The notes: a model not told the origin generated them from the letters alone. Counted from the first letter of the stretch, positions 36,081-45,800 are shown. The stretch is 64,000 nt of DNA from Leptospira sp. WS4.C2 (GCF_040833985.1 NZ_CP162139.1:3320501-3384500), one strand, 5' to 3'. Program-made: numbers and translations.

Positions 36081-37745
36081 ATAAATTGCCGCATTTAATA
36101 GTCTGGAAATATTGTCCAAGTTACGAGAAATATCGCGATAAAGTAGAGCCGGCATCAAATTCTCTTTTTTCTGATACTTTTTCTTCTTCACTTTAGAATC
36201 GTTCTTTTTAATGGAACGAATCATTTGGAAACGGTACTCACGACTTTGGTTACGAATCTGTGGATTACCAAGGATATCGAATGTTTCACTTTGTTCCAAG
36301 TTCACTAGCAAAATATCGTAGTGGTGTTTGAGTAAATCCATTTGTTCTTTTACAGAATTTCCGAACGTTTTGTCCAGAGATACCTTTTGTCGGTGTGATT
36401 TTCGCATCTTTCTTGCAATCGATGCAAAGTTATCACCCATCTCTTCCACTGCCTTCACCCTTTCCATAATTCCTAAAACATCTTTCGCATAGTTTCCAGT
36501 AATACCGGTCTCTTGGACTTGATTTAGGTAAGTAAGGACTTCAGTTCGAACTTGGTCTAACTCTTCTTCTTTTTTTAAAACCTGAAGAACACGCGCGGCA
36601 TCGTAAGGTTGTAATAAAATTTGTTCTGTTAAACGAAGGAAGTCATAAGTATCACGAATGATTTTTTTAGTGAACTCAATCAGTTCTACCATTGCAAGTT
36701 CGGTAGTTTTTACAGAGCCAGCTTGCAAAAGACGAATCGAATCTTTTTCTTTTCCAGACTTGGATGCAAGTCCATCCACAATGGCACTCACCACTTTGGT
36801 GATTGTATTCACAAACCAAATGAGAACGAGAGTATTTGTGATATTAAACATCGTATGGAAAAGAGAGATATGGAATCTTGTGGATTCTTTATCTGTTAGT
36901 GGATCCCCAGGAATTAAGTCATCTACAATTCCCGTAAACATCTTAAAGAAAAGTAAGGCCCATAAGACTCCGAACACATTGAACATCGTGTGCGCCAAGG
37001 CAGCCTTTTTGGCATTTCGGTTTCCCGGAATGGCGGCAAGGTTTGCTGTGATGGTAGTTCCAATGTTTTCACCAAGGATCATACCATAAGCGGCATCAAT
37101 TGGTATATAACCTGAGAAGGCGAGTGTGATGGTAATGGTTGTGGAAGCAGAAGAAGATTGAATGACAATCGTTAATAAGGCTCCAATCAAAACGAATAAC
37201 AATATGGTATTGAATCCCATATTTGTGTACTGTTGCAAAAATAGAAAACTTTCAGGATCCTTTGCGCTATCAGGAACGGCAGTTTTTAAATAATCCAATC
37301 CTAAAAATAAAAATCCAAACCCGATGAGGAAACTTCCCCAACCGGACCTGCTTTCTTTTCTTGAAAAATTTAAGATCACCCCTGCGGCAACAGCAGGTAA
37401 GGCGAAGGTTGCGATGTTGAACTTAAAACCTAAAAAAGATACAATCCATGCGGTGATGGTGGTTCCAATATTGGCCCCCATGATGACACCGATGGCTTGG
37501 GCGAGTGAAATTAAACCGGCATTTACAAATCCAACCACAAGAACGGTGGTTGCCGAACTGGATTGTATTGTAGATGTAATAAAAAGTCCGCTAAAAACAG
37601 CGGACACTCTATTTCTCGTCATCGACGAAAGAAAGGAACGAAGCCGATCTCCCGCCACGCGTTGTAAGGACTCACTTAGTAATTTCATCCCATAGATGAA
37701 AATCCCGAGTCCGCCTAAAACCTGAATGAGTAGTGACCAATTCAT
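36069..37745 (-). CDS. Na+/phosphate cotransporter with PhoU-like C-terminal domain
   Basis: 558 residues if started at the ATG at 37743-37745; an in-frame TTG at 37769 would add eight. Two inverted repeats of the NptA/PhoU family are visible, each with a QSSSA motif (STIQSSSATT near 57, IQSSSASTT near 200), together with GANIGTTITAW and GENIGTTITAN. After eight to nine membrane segments a helical PhoU-like domain (about 340-540) follows. It would import phosphate with sodium. It converges with the phosphatase gene. Confidence 0.9.
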   Translation of the reverse strand: MNWSLLIQVLGGLGIFIYGMKLLSESLQRVAGDRLRSFLSSMTRNRVSAVFSGLFITSTIQSSSATTVLVVGFVNAGLISLAQAIGVIMGANIGTTITAWIVSFLGFKFNIATFALPAVAAGVILNFSRKESRSGWGSFLIGFGFLFLGLDYLKTAVPDSAKDPESFLFLQQYTNMGFNTILLFVLIGALLTIVIQSSSASTTITITLAFSGYIPIDAAYGMILGENIGTTITANLAAIPGNRNAKKAALAHTMFNVFGVLWALLFFKMFTGIVDDLIPGDPLTDKESTRFHISLFHTMFNITNTLVLIWFVNTITKVVSAIVDGLASKSGKEKDSIRLLQAGSVKTTELAMVELIEFTKKIIRDTYDFLRLTEQILLQPYDAARVLQVLKKEEELDQVRTEVLTYLNQVQETGITGNYAKDVLGIMERVKAVEEMGDNFASIARKMRKSHRQKVSLDKTFGNSVKEQMDLLKHHYDILLVNLEQSETFDILGNPQIRNQSREYRFQMIRSIKKNDSKVKKKKYQKKENLMPALLYRDISRNLDNISRLLNAAIYADV

Positions 37746-37838
37746 AGATGTAATATTTCCAAGGTTCAATTTCTTCGATTACAATTTGGTACCAACCTTT
37801 TATTCGGTTGCAGTATTTTTTTCCATTGGCAAAGTGTA

Positions 37839-38330
37839 ATGAATATGTCAAAAACCATCAGCAAAGGAATGGTTGTAGGATTTTCCTATCACCTAAAGAA
37901 CGCCCAGGGAGAAACTCTGGACCAATCAGACGAACCGTTATTATACCTCCACGGCTGGCAAAATATCATCCCCGGTTTGGAAAAAGAGCTAGAAGGATTA
38001 GTGAACGGCGATTCTAAAAATGTAACTGTACCACCTGAAGATGGTTATGGGACATATAACGAAGAACTTATTTTTCAAGTTCCCAAAACAGAACTTCCAC
38101 CAGATGCCGAGTTAGAAGTGGGAATGGAATTCCAAACGGATACCCCAGAAGGTAGAATGGTTCTATATCTTCAAGAAGTTAGGGATGCCGAAGTCATTCT
38201 GAACGGCAATCATCCGTTAGCTGGAGAGACTCTCCACTTTGCGGTGACAATTAAGTCCATTCGCGAAGCGACTGAAGAAGAATTACAACATGGTCACGTG
38301 CACGGTCCAGGCGGACACCACCACCATTAA
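37839..38330 (+). CDS. slyD: FKBP-type peptidyl-prolyl isomerase, SlyD-like
   Basis: 163 residues. GMVVGFSYHLKNAQGETLD and LHGWQNIIPGLEKELEGL belong to the FKBP half; the insert-in-flap chaperone domain follows (VPKTELPPDAELEVGMEFQT, about 85-125), and the FKBP fold closes near 150. The tail ends GHVHGPGGHHHH, a nickel-binding His-rich end as in SlyD. It helps fold cytoplasmic proteins and may hand nickel to enzymes. The start at 37839 has an in-frame ATG two codons later; the ribosome site is poor for both. Confidence 0.9.
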   Translation: MNMSKTISKGMVVGFSYHLKNAQGETLDQSDEPLLYLHGWQNIIPGLEKELEGLVNGDSKNVTVPPEDGYGTYNEELIFQVPKTELPPDAELEVGMEFQTDTPEGRMVLYLQEVRDAEVILNGNHPLAGETLHFAVTIKSIREATEEELQHGHVHGPGGHHHH

Positions 38331-38587
38331 TAGTTTTCTTTTTTCGATATTTTCCCTCTGAGTCTTCTTTCGGATTGCTTTTTTTTTAAAGGGTAATTAG
38401 ACTGACGGAAGATTCAGAGTATTGTTGATTTTCACCGCCGAAGTAGTCCTTTCAAGCTTGCACGCTGGTAGCTTTCCCAAGTTTTTCCCTGCATTTTTCT
38501 GGAGTTCTTACCCAAAATCCCGTAAAGGGTTCCGACGATTGTAAATCTAGAATTCCCGAGTCGACTTTAACAAACAGGACAAAAACT
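38331..38587 (+). promoter_or_regulatory. Long leader of the RRM protein gene
   Basis: A 257-base gap, more GC-rich in its last 150 bases than typical spacers here. AGGA lies ten bases before the ATG at 38588. I see no obvious tRNA-like or riboswitch fold and no clear promoter pair. Genes for small RNA-binding proteins often carry regulated leaders, so it may have one. Confidence 0.3.
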
Positions 38588-38851
38588 ATGTCAGTAAACA
38601 TTTATGTTGGCAACCTCTCTTACGATATGACTGAAGGTAAACTCACTGAGCTTTTCGGAGCACACGGTGCAGTAACTTCTGCAAAAATCATCACTGACCA
38701 GTATTCTGGTCGTTCTAAAGGTTTCGGATTCATCGAAATGAAAGATGGAAAAGAAGCTGATAACGCGATCAAAGATCTTAACGGAAAAAACATCCTTAAC
38801 CGTGAGATGAAAGTAAACATCGCAAAACCTAAAACTAACAACTGGAGATAA
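38588..38851 (+). CDS. RRM-domain RNA-binding protein
   Basis: 87 residues forming one RNA recognition motif. RNP2 is IYVGNL (residues 5-10) and RNP1 is KGFGFIEM (43-50), with aromatics at the usual binding positions. Such small proteins occur in spirochaetes and cyanobacteria and are thought to act on mRNA, often in the cold. It is monocistronic: a long leader before and a strong terminator after. Confidence 0.92.
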   Translation: MSVNIYVGNLSYDMTEGKLTELFGAHGAVTSAKIITDQYSGRSKGFGFIEMKDGKEADNAIKDLNGKNILNREMKVNIAKPKTNNWR

Positions 38852-38862
38852 TCTAGTTTGTC

Positions 38863-38908
38863 AAAAATCCGTCGCTTAACATCAGTTTAAGTGACGGATT
38901 TTTTTTGC
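38863..38908 (+). terminator. Strong intrinsic terminator of the RRM gene
   Basis: A 17-base stem, AAAAATCCGTCGCTTAA at 38863-38879 with its partner at 38887-38903, has one G-U-type mismatch, a seven-base loop and an unbroken T-run after it. It begins 12 bases after the stop codon. Confidence 0.92.
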
Positions 38909-39061
38909 CTATTTAGTTTATCTAATTTTAAATAAATCACTTCAAGTTATTTACATAAAATTCAATTCTCACCTAAGTCCGACAAAACCTTAAAACTTTT
39001 TTCATTTATCTTCTAATGATACTTATAAGGAATTGGGAGTAAATTTACCCATCAAATCCAA

Positions 39062-39106
39062 TTGACATATGATCGATCACCATTTAGTATTACGATAAGG
39101 GTATCG
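39062..39106 (+). promoter_or_regulatory. Promoter and candidate operator of the AbrB/VapC module
   Basis: TTGACA (39062-39067), a 17-base spacer and TAGTAT (39085-39090) make a very good sigma-70 promoter. CGATA-AGGG-TATCG (39093-39106) follows, a short palindrome holding the ribosome site AAGGG. An AbrB-type antitoxin bound there would block its own operon. Confidence 0.75.
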
Positions 39107-39108
39107 AT

Positions 39109-39315
39109 ATGGGAAAAGTAACCGTCTCACCAAAATTTCAAGTAGTCATTCCAAAAGAAATTCGCGAACAAATCGGTGTCAAAGCTGGGATGAAACTCGA
39201 AATCATAACCTTTGGGAATCGTATTGAGTTAATTCCCATAGAACCCATTAAAAAACTAAAAGGTTCGTTATTCGGGATGGATCCAAAATTAGAAAGGGAT
39301 GGAGATCGGATTTGA
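39109..39315 (+). CDS. AbrB/MazE-type antitoxin (VapB-like)
   Basis: 68 residues: a swapped-hairpin AbrB domain (VTVSPKFQVVIPKEIREQIG, residues 4-23) and a tail (about 45-68) that should bind the toxin. It would neutralise the PIN toxin encoded next and repress the promoter at 39062. Its TGA overlaps the TTG start of the toxin. Confidence 0.87.
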   Translation: MGKVTVSPKFQVVIPKEIREQIGVKAGMKLEIITFGNRIELIPIEPIKKLKGSLFGMDPKLERDGDRI

Positions 39316-39689
39316 ATGTCGTTGATTCCTCCGGGTGGTTAGAATATTTCAGTGGAACGAGTCGAGCCAATCTATTTGCTGAAGCCATTGAAAAAACAGA
39401 AATCTTAATTGTCCCCAGTTTGTCCTTATTTGAAATCTTCAAAAAAGTTTATAAAGAACGAGGTGAGGACCTTGCTCTGAAAATGGTTGCTCATATGCAA
39501 CTCGGCACGGTCGTCAATTTAGATTCTAGAATATCAATCTATGCCGCAAAGATCAGTGTGGAAAAATCAATACCTATGGCAGATAGTATCATTTATGCAA
39601 CGGCCCAACTGAACAAAGCAACTCTGTGGACTCAAGATAATGATTTTCGAGGATTGCCAGGAGTGAAGTTTTTCGAAAAGAAAAACTGA
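39312..39689 (+). CDS. PIN-domain toxin (VapC-like ribonuclease)
   Basis: 125 residues from a TTG that overlaps the antitoxin stop (39312-39315). Acidic residues are in place for a PIN nuclease: Asp of VVDSSGW near the N-terminus, Glu of LFEIFKK near 43, Asp of PMADSIIYATA near 96, and Asp of WTQDNDF near 115. The target RNA is unknown; VapC proteins cut tRNA or rRNA. The module looks complete. Confidence 0.87.
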   Translation: MNVVDSSGWLEYFSGTSRANLFAEAIEKTEILIVPSLSLFEIFKKVYKERGEDLALKMVAHMQLGTVVNLDSRISIYAAKISVEKSIPMADSIIYATAQLNKATLWTQDNDFRGLPGVKFFEKKN

Positions 39690-39716
39690 TTCGAGGATCC
39701 TTCGTTCACCCCCCCT

Positions 39717-40169
39717 TTACAAAATCACCCGATACTTCGCCTTCATCTTTTCTATCTGTTCCTCTGGGATCTGATGTATATTTTTTCCGCCATGCCTGTT
39801 TTCGACAGTGACCACAAAAAATAAATATCCAAATTCATTCGCCAATCGTTCGTAAGGTTCTAGTTCCCAATCTAAAGCAAAGGTATTGTCAACGATGACA
39901 AAAGGAATTCCCTCTTGCAAAGCCTCTTTGGTTTTTGATTCACATTCTTTGTAGGCCAGGTGATTTTTTTGATACTCAAAGTTATATTCTCCAGATTCAT
40001 TTTCAAAATAGGAATCAATGGAAAACACAGCTGCTCCATTGGATGAAGAAAGAGTTTTTGCTAAGGTAGTTTTTCCCGATCCGGGAATTCCTCTTAAGGC
40101 AAGGAGTGTGTTTTTTTCCTTAATACTGTTTGGCTCTGTTTCCTGGCCTTGCAAATTCTTAGATTCCAT
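39717..40169 (-). CDS. P-loop kinase-like ATPase (NEDD4BP2L/PNK-type)
   Basis: 150 residues. Walker A GIPGSGKTTLAK (about residues 27-38) is followed by SIDSYFENESGEYNF and IPFVIVDNTFALDWELEPY, the pattern of small polynucleotide-kinase-like AAA proteins. The substrate is unknown. It ends 27 bases from the convergent toxin gene. Confidence 0.75.
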   Translation of the reverse strand: MESKNLQGQETEPNSIKEKNTLLALRGIPGSGKTTLAKTLSSSNGAAVFSIDSYFENESGEYNFEYQKNHLAYKECESKTKEALQEGIPFVIVDNTFALDWELEPYERLANEFGYLFFVVTVENRHGGKNIHQIPEEQIEKMKAKYRVIL

Positions 40170-40266
40170 TCTCCAAACCCTAATTCTTTTTCCTCACTTG
40201 GAAAGAGAAAAATCTCGCAAGGAATGGTTCTATCTGAAAGAATAGATAAGAATTAAGGAGACTTTT

Positions 40267-40638
40267 GTGTCATACGAAGCTTATAAACTCATCCATATTT
40301 TCGGAATGTATTTGTTATTTTTATCCCTCGGAGGAGTTACCCTCTACACCATCAACGGTGGAAAAAAATCGGAAAACAAATTCAAAACGGTAGCTGCCAT
40401 TACTCACGGTGTGGCTCTCATTCTCCTTTTCGTTGCCGGATTTGGCCTCATGAAATTTCGAGGAATCTCCCATTCGGCGATGCCAGTTTGGGTCATTTTG
40501 AAAATCGTCATCTGGCTTGCGTTTGGTGGACTTTTAGCGATGGCTTCTAAAAAAGAAAAATTTGCTAAAATCCTTTGGTTTGTGTTTCCACTTTTGGGTT
40601 TGTTGGCAGCCTATCTCGCGTTCTACCAACCTTTTTAA
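40267..40638 (+). CDS. Small four-helix membrane protein
   Basis: 123 residues from GTG at 40267, with AAGGAG nine bases before it. Four membrane segments are predicted (about 10-28, 43-61, 72-90, 98-118). The first has HIFGMYLLFLSLGG, with a histidine that could be a haem ligand, as in small CopD/HupE-like domains, but this is weak. I know no firm family. Confidence 0.65.
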   Translation: MSYEAYKLIHIFGMYLLFLSLGGVTLYTINGGKKSENKFKTVAAITHGVALILLFVAGFGLMKFRGISHSAMPVWVILKIVIWLAFGGLLAMASKKEKFAKILWFVFPLLGLLAAYLAFYQPF

Positions 40639-40650
40639 TTTTTAAAAAGT

Positions 40651-40678
40651 CTGCCTTTTCGCACATGCGAGGGGGCAG
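40651..40678 (+). terminator. Possible terminator after the small membrane protein
   Basis: CTGCC pairs with GGCAG and CGC with GCG around ACAT, with U-G pairs between. The downstream sequence TCCATTTTCCCTT is T-rich but broken. It would separate this gene from fumC. Confidence 0.5.
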
Positions 40679-40768
40679 TCCATTTTCCCTTCCCGCTTTT
40701 TCTTTTTCCTTTCCCCCACTTACCGAGTCTGAAATAAGAATCTAAGACCAAGAATTTCTCGAGGGAAT

Positions 40769-42148
40769 ATGAAAACACGAATCGAAACCGACTCTATGGG
40801 CGAAATTGAAGTGGAGGCATCTCGTTATTGGGGGGCACAAACCGAACGTTCCCTCCACCACTTCCGCATCGGAACAGACAAATTTCCAAGAGAGATGATT
40901 CGTGCTCTAGGGATTTTAAAAAAATCGGCAGCACTGACAAACAAAGAGCTGGGAATCCTTTCCACAGAGAAAACGGAACTCATTGTGAAGGCAGCGGACG
41001 AAATCATCGCAGGAATTTTAGATGACCACTTCCCCCTTGCGGTATGGCAAACTGGATCAGGCACTCAAACTAATATGAATGTGAATGAAGTGATTTCCAA
41101 TAGAGCCATCGAAATGGCCGGTGGAGTTCTCGGATCGAAAAAACCCATCCATCCCAATGACGATGTGAACAAAGCCCAAAGTTCCAACGATACCTTTCCC
41201 ACAGCCATGCATATTGCTTGTGTGGAAAGTTTGGTTCACAAACTCATTCCCGCCTTACAAACGCTCCATGACACCTTGGATCAAAAAGCAAAAGACTTTG
41301 AAAGCATTATCAAAATTGGTCGTACTCATTTGCAGGATGCCACCCCACTCACGCTGGGTCAGGAATTTTCTGGGTATGTGCAACAGTTACAGTATTCGCT
41401 AGTAAGAATCGAACGAGTGTTACCTTCTGTATACCGATTAGCCCTTGGCGGAACTGCTGTAGGAACAGGACTCAATACCCATCCCGAATTTGCAGTGAAG
41501 GTCGCTGCTACAATTGCCAAAGAAACAGGGCTCCCCTTTGTCACGGCGGAAAACAAATTTGAGGCACTCGCCGCGCATGATTCCCTTGTGGAAGTGAGTG
41601 GAGTTTTGAAAACCATTGCATGTTCCCTCATGAAGATCGCAAACGATATCCGTTGGTTGGCTTCTGGGCCTAGGTGCGGGATTGGAGAAATTTCCATTCC
41701 TGAAAATGAACCAGGCTCTTCCATTATGCCAGGTAAAGTGAACCCCACACAATCCGAAGCCATGACCATGGTGGCCGCTCAAGTGATGGGAAATGATGTA
41801 GCCGTCAACATAGGTGGATCTTCTGGAAACTTTGAACTAAATGTATTCAAACCACTGATTATCTTTAATGTGCTTAATTCTATACGGTTGTTAGCTGATG
41901 CTACAATTTCTTTTGAAGAGCACTGTGCACGGGGAATTGAACCAAACCTGGAAACAATCGAACACAACCTAAAAAATTCACTGATGCTTGTGACGGCCCT
42001 GAACCCACACATTGGCTATGACAAGGCAGCAAAGATTGCAAAACTCGCTCATAAAGAAAAGACTACTTTGAAAGACGCTGGGATTCAATTGGGAATTTTG
42101 ACGGCAGAAGAATTTGATCTTTGGGTGAAACCAGAAGAGATGGTTTGA
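40769..42148 (+). CDS. fumC: Fumarate hydratase, class II
   Basis: 459 residues, the usual length. [32 protein letters not shown] and [17 protein letters not shown] are the superfamily signatures, the last with the catalytic Ser loop; a conserved His lies in THLQDA. It hydrates fumarate to malate without an iron-sulfur cluster. An iron-dependent class I enzyme is encoded 532 bases away on the other strand, so the two may serve different iron or oxygen conditions. Confidence 0.95.
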   Translation: MKTRIETDSMGEIEVEASRYWGAQTERSLHHFRIGTDKFPREMIRALGILKKSAALTNKELGILSTEKTELIVKAADEIIAGILDDHFPLAVWQTGSGTQTNMNVNEVISNRAIEMAGGVLGSKKPIHPNDDVNKAQSSNDTFPTAMHIACVESLVHKLIPALQTLHDTLDQKAKDFESIIKIGRTHLQDATPLTLGQEFSGYVQQLQYSLVRIERVLPSVYRLALGGTAVGTGLNTHPEFAVKVAATIAKETGLPFVTAENKFEALAAHDSLVEVSGVLKTIACSLMKIANDIRWLASGPRCGIGEISIPENEPGSSIMPGKVNPTQSEAMTMVAAQVMGNDVAVNIGGSSGNFELNVFKPLIIFNVLNSIRLLADATISFEEHCARGIEPNLETIEHNLKNSLMLVTALNPHIGYDKAAKIAKLAHKEKTTLKDAGIQLGILTAEEFDLWVKPEEMV

Positions 42149-42158
42149 AATGATACAA

Positions 42159-42578
42159 TCATTTCTTTTGTTCTCCGCTGCTGGACAAAGTTTTGAGAGC
42201 ATTTCGAATCATATCCCAATAGTTTTTTCGCCAACCTTCTTCTACATCAGGAATCAGTGCCTTCGGTACACCGCGGTGAGTTAAGATTAACTCAGTCCCA
42301 CCTTCCGTGGTTTCTTTGAATGTAAACGTAGCCATAGAAAATATACCTTCCGGAAAATCATTTCTTCTCCACGCTTGCACAATTCGTCTCGAAGGTTCAA
42401 GGTCTACAATGATTCCAGATACCTTTCCAGACATGGTGGAAAAGGCACCACCGATGTGTTTACTGATCATCGCAGTTTCCCCTGTGAGGGCAGTAACTTG
42501 ATTCGAATCCGCGATAAACTGGTAGATCGTCATCGGAGAGGCCTTGAATTTTACTTTTTGTTGGATCGTTTTACACAT
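42159..42578 (-). CDS. SRPBCC / AHSA1-like protein
   Basis: 139 residues of the Aha1/START-like fold: VKFKASPMTIYQFIADSNQVTALTGETAMI at the start (only the first part is diagnostic), GGAFSTMSGKVSG in the middle and GWRKNYWDMIRNALKTL at the end. Such proteins are ligand or co-chaperone domains of uncertain role. It is convergent with fumC, ten bases apart. Confidence 0.8.
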   Translation of the reverse strand: MCKTIQQKVKFKASPMTIYQFIADSNQVTALTGETAMISKHIGGAFSTMSGKVSGIIVDLEPSRRIVQAWRRNDFPEGIFSMATFTFKETTEGGTELILTHRGVPKALIPDVEEGWRKNYWDMIRNALKTLSSSGEQKK

Positions 42579-42680
42579 CTTAGTTTGCCTAGTATCAGTT
42601 TCAAAATCCTCTTCTGCACTTTTAATATAGGATTACAAGTTATGCCTCACCAATAACAGTTCATTCAATGAAATCAATTT

Positions 42681-44294
42681 TCAATTCAACATCTGAAAAA
42701 AGTCATTTCCTTTGTCATCGACTACGATAAAGGCAGGAAAGTTTTCTACTTCAATGGACCAAACGGCTTCCATACCTAACTCGGGGAAGTCGAGAACTTC
42801 CACTTTTTTGATGTTTTCTTTGGCAAGTAAGGCCGCAGGTCCACCGATGGATCCAAGATAGAATCCCCCATTCTTCTTACAGCTATCAGTGACCACTTTG
42901 GAACGATTCCCTTTGGCAAGAGAAATCATGGAGTATCCTTTTTCTTGGAAAAGAGGAACATAACTATCCATTCGTCCTGCGGTCGTTGGACCAAACGATC
43001 CCGATGGCATTCCTTCTGGAGTTTTCGCAGGCCCCGCATAGTAAACAGGATGGTTTTTGAAATAGTCAGGAAGAGGTTCGCCCTTATCTAATTTTTCTTT
43101 GAGTTTGGCATGGGCAATGTCACGAGCCACAACGAGTCGTCCAGACAACATAACACGTGTTTTGACAGGATATTTATTTAAGATTCCGAGAATCTCTTTC
43201 ATGGGTTGGTTTAAATTGATATGAACGGTTTCACTTCCCGCATCCGATTCCTCAACTGTAGGTAAATAACGAGCCGGGTCGTATTCGAGTTGTTCTAGGT
43301 AGATTCCGTCTTTTGTGATTTTGGCTTTGATATTGCGATCGGCACTGCAACTAACACCAAGTCCGACTGGGCACGAAGCACCATGCCTTGGCAAACGAAT
43401 GATACGGAAATCATGTGCTAAATACTTTCCACCAAACTGCGCCCCAATCCCCGATTTTTGTGCTGCCAGTAACATCTTCTCTTCGAGTTCGATATCACGA
43501 AAAGCGGTCCCTTCTTTAGTTCCTTTGGTTGGCAAATGATCCAGGTAACCAGCTGACGCCAGTTTGACTGTCTTTAAATTGGCCTCGGCAGAAGTTCCCC
43601 CAATCACCACTGCTATGTGGTAGGGAGGACAAGCGGAAGTCCCAAGTCCCGCCACTTTTTCCGAAATGAATTTTTCGAGAGATGCCGGATTGAGAAGGGC
43701 TTTGGTTTCTTGGTAGAGATAGGTTTTGTTGGCAGACCCACCCCCCTTTGCCATAAATAAAAAACTATATTTTTGACCAGGTGTTGCATAAATATCTACC
43801 TGGGCTGGTAAGTTAGAGCCGGAATTAGTTTCCTCATACATAGAAAGAGGAACTACTTGCGAATAACGTAAGTTACGCTGTACGTATGTATTGTAAATTC
43901 CTTTCGAGAGTGCTTCTGCATCATCGCCACCGGTGATGACATACTCGCCCTTTTTTGCCATAACAATTCCAGTTCCTGTGTCTTGGCAAGAAGGCAGTTG
44001 TTTGTCTGCGGCAATCACTGCATTTTTGAGAAGGGCCATAGCCACAAACCGATCATTTTTAGTGGCTTCTGGATCATCTAAAATTTTGCGAACTTTTTCC
44101 AAATGGCCTGGGCGAAGGTAAAAAGCGATGTCTTCCATGGCTTTTTCCGCAAGGAAGGTCAAACCCTCTGGTTCAATTTTTAAAATTTCTTTATCCCCGA
44201 ATGGGACGGTGCTTACAAAGTCTTTGGTTAACAATTTGTAAGGAGTGGTATCTTCCCCGAGTGGGAAGGGATCGGCATAAAAGAATTCTGGCAT
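42681..44294 (-). CDS. fumA: Fumarate hydratase, class I (iron-sulfur)
   Basis: 537 residues with alpha and beta regions fused, as in FumA/FumB. Cluster cysteines appear in [10 protein letters not shown] (about 102), [14 protein letters not shown] (about 220) and [13 protein letters not shown] (about 310). The C-terminal beta domain begins near 365 and holds [14 protein letters not shown], a substrate-binding part. It is oxygen-sensitive and needs iron. The promoter gap to the barrel gene carries three GTTTAG-type half sites. Confidence 0.95.
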   Translation of the reverse strand: MPEFFYADPFPLGEDTTPYKLLTKDFVSTVPFGDKEILKIEPEGLTFLAEKAMEDIAFYLRPGHLEKVRKILDDPEATKNDRFVAMALLKNAVIAADKQLPSCQDTGTGIVMAKKGEYVITGGDDAEALSKGIYNTYVQRNLRYSQVVPLSMYEETNSGSNLPAQVDIYATPGQKYSFLFMAKGGGSANKTYLYQETKALLNPASLEKFISEKVAGLGTSACPPYHIAVVIGGTSAEANLKTVKLASAGYLDHLPTKGTKEGTAFRDIELEEKMLLAAQKSGIGAQFGGKYLAHDFRIIRLPRHGASCPVGLGVSCSADRNIKAKITKDGIYLEQLEYDPARYLPTVEESDAGSETVHINLNQPMKEILGILNKYPVKTRVMLSGRLVVARDIAHAKLKEKLDKGEPLPDYFKNHPVYYAGPAKTPEGMPSGSFGPTTAGRMDSYVPLFQEKGYSMISLAKGNRSKVVTDSCKKNGGFYLGSIGGPAALLAKENIKKVEVLDFPELGMEAVWSIEVENFPAFIVVDDKGNDFFQMLN

Positions 44295-44302
44295 GGAAAC
44301 CT

Positions 44303-44371
44303 CTAAACTATCCTTCTATGTTTAGGAAATTCTTTTTCCAGTAAATGAATTTTTACAAGATGTTTAGGAAA
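44303..44371. promoter_or_regulatory. Three GTTTAG half-sites between fumA and an exported protein
   Basis: CTAAAC at 44303-44308, ATGTTTAGGAAA at 44318-44329 and again at 44360-44371. The two direct 12-base copies are 42 bases apart, four helical turns. They lie in the 151-base divergent promoter region, so one regulator could control both genes. Confidence 0.5.
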
Positions 44372-44445
44372 CACCCAAAACAATGCGAAAAGAATAATGG
44401 AAAAATCGTTTCTCTTTTTTTAAAAACAGTCTATAACAAAGGAAA

Positions 44446-45414
44446 ATGAAACAGAGCCTCCTTTACATTTTACTTGTTTTTTTCTCTTCTATGCTTTTTG
44501 CAGTGGAGTCGGAGACGGTGGTAACCAAACAAGAACCCGATGAAAAAAGTAAAAACTCAAAATTCAGTTTACTCTTAAAAAGACAGACCTACCAGTATTT
44601 GCCTTATGAATACACATCGCTCACCGATAAAAACGAATCCTTGGTTCCCACTCGTTCCAGCTCCACATTAAAGGAAAATGGAAAGGTTCTCATTCCTTTT
44701 GTATTCAGTTATGAAAATTTAGCGAAGGGTTTTAAATTAGAACTCTCTTACTTTGAAATCGAAATTGTAAATGCCAACACTCTTCTATACCAACAAACAT
44801 CGCAAGGACCAAATATTTCTCGGCATTACCTTTCGCCCATGGCTCGTTCGGAATTTGAATTCAATGCTTACAAATCTTTGAGCCCCATAAAGGATTGGAA
44901 ACTTTATCTAGGAGGGGGGATTCGTAATATCAATCGTTACCTGTATGGAAATTATTTAGGGCAAGGGACTTTCAAAGAATATTTTTTCACTTATGGGCCA
45001 CAAGTCTCTGTGCAAAGTATCTACGAGCTTCCTTATGACTTAGCATTCCACCTAACTGTGGATGTATTTTATACACAAGGCACTCGATTTTTCAAACAAC
45101 CAAACCTAATGGAAGATCGTTTCCAGTATTCTTTATCCACTGCAGGTACAGAAGGAATCTTTCGGGGATATGAATTTGATGGTTCTCTTTCCTACTCTTT
45201 TCATTCCAACATGAAATTCTTTGTGGGTTACAATATGATCGTCTCTAAATTCTCCTACTACCATTATAATGAAATTCAATTCAGTCGCAGCACAGAGAAT
45301 TTAGGTTCTGCGAGTCCCTCTCTCACTGGTAATTGGGAGATGAATCTTCCGAAAAAATCGGAAAACTTTGATACTTTAAGAGGAATTTATCTGGGGATGA
45401 TGGTGAGTTTTTAA
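44446..45414 (+). CDS. Exported hypothetical protein, possible outer-membrane barrel
   Basis: 322 residues with a signal peptide ending at LFAVES. The mature protein has many aromatic-ended amphipathic strands (YEFDGSLSYSFHSNMKFFVGY) and ends LRGIYLGMMVSF with a terminal Phe, as outer-membrane proteins do. It has no cysteines. I do not recognise the family. It faces fumA across a shared promoter region. Confidence 0.65.
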   Translation: MKQSLLYILLVFFSSMLFAVESETVVTKQEPDEKSKNSKFSLLLKRQTYQYLPYEYTSLTDKNESLVPTRSSSTLKENGKVLIPFVFSYENLAKGFKLELSYFEIEIVNANTLLYQQTSQGPNISRHYLSPMARSEFEFNAYKSLSPIKDWKLYLGGGIRNINRYLYGNYLGQGTFKEYFFTYGPQVSVQSIYELPYDLAFHLTVDVFYTQGTRFFKQPNLMEDRFQYSLSTAGTEGIFRGYEFDGSLSYSFHSNMKFFVGYNMIVSKFSYYHYNEIQFSRSTENLGSASPSLTGNWEMNLPKKSENFDTLRGIYLGMMVSF

Positions 45415-45583
45415 GAGAGCCTTAGAGATTAACGTTAGGTTTCCGATTTCTTTCTAAAGTCAATGGAATTTTGGTTCCTTACTTGACAAACCAACAATAA
45501 CAAGTGATATGTGAAGGAATCGATCAAAATAGAAAAACCGTCTACTCCCATTAGGTGGTTTCTATATTGATTTTAGAGGTAAA

Positions 45584-45793
45584 ATGAGATTATTCTTTCC
45601 TATCGTAATCCTATCGAGTTTATTTTTTCTATCTAATTGTCGCGTACGAATCTCAACAGAAGATAACTGTGAGGAAAAGAAAAGGAATTTGCAGATTTGT
45701 CTTCTCACTGCCATCAATTTAAGGGATGCAGACAAACTTCCTGCAACCTTATCCTGCCAAAGCCTCTTCAAACCTGGGTTTGGTTGTGATTGA
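45584..45793 (+). CDS. Small lipoprotein, function unknown
   Basis: 69 residues from ATG at 45584, with AGAGG seven bases before it. A signal with a lipobox-like SNC (Cys19) is followed by about 50 residues with five cysteines (NCEEK, QICLL, LSCQSL, FGCD). No known motif. It ends just before the first attC-like site, outside the accessory block. Confidence 0.55.
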   Translation: MRLFFPIVILSSLFFLSNCRVRISTEDNCEEKKRNLQICLLTAINLRDADKLPATLSCQSLFKPGFGCD

Positions 45794-45800
45794 AATAGGG

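Noticed and set aside
36658..37089. Plus-strand frame of 143 residues opposite the Na/Pi transporter
   Set aside because: Antisense shadow; the opposite frame has clear family motifs.
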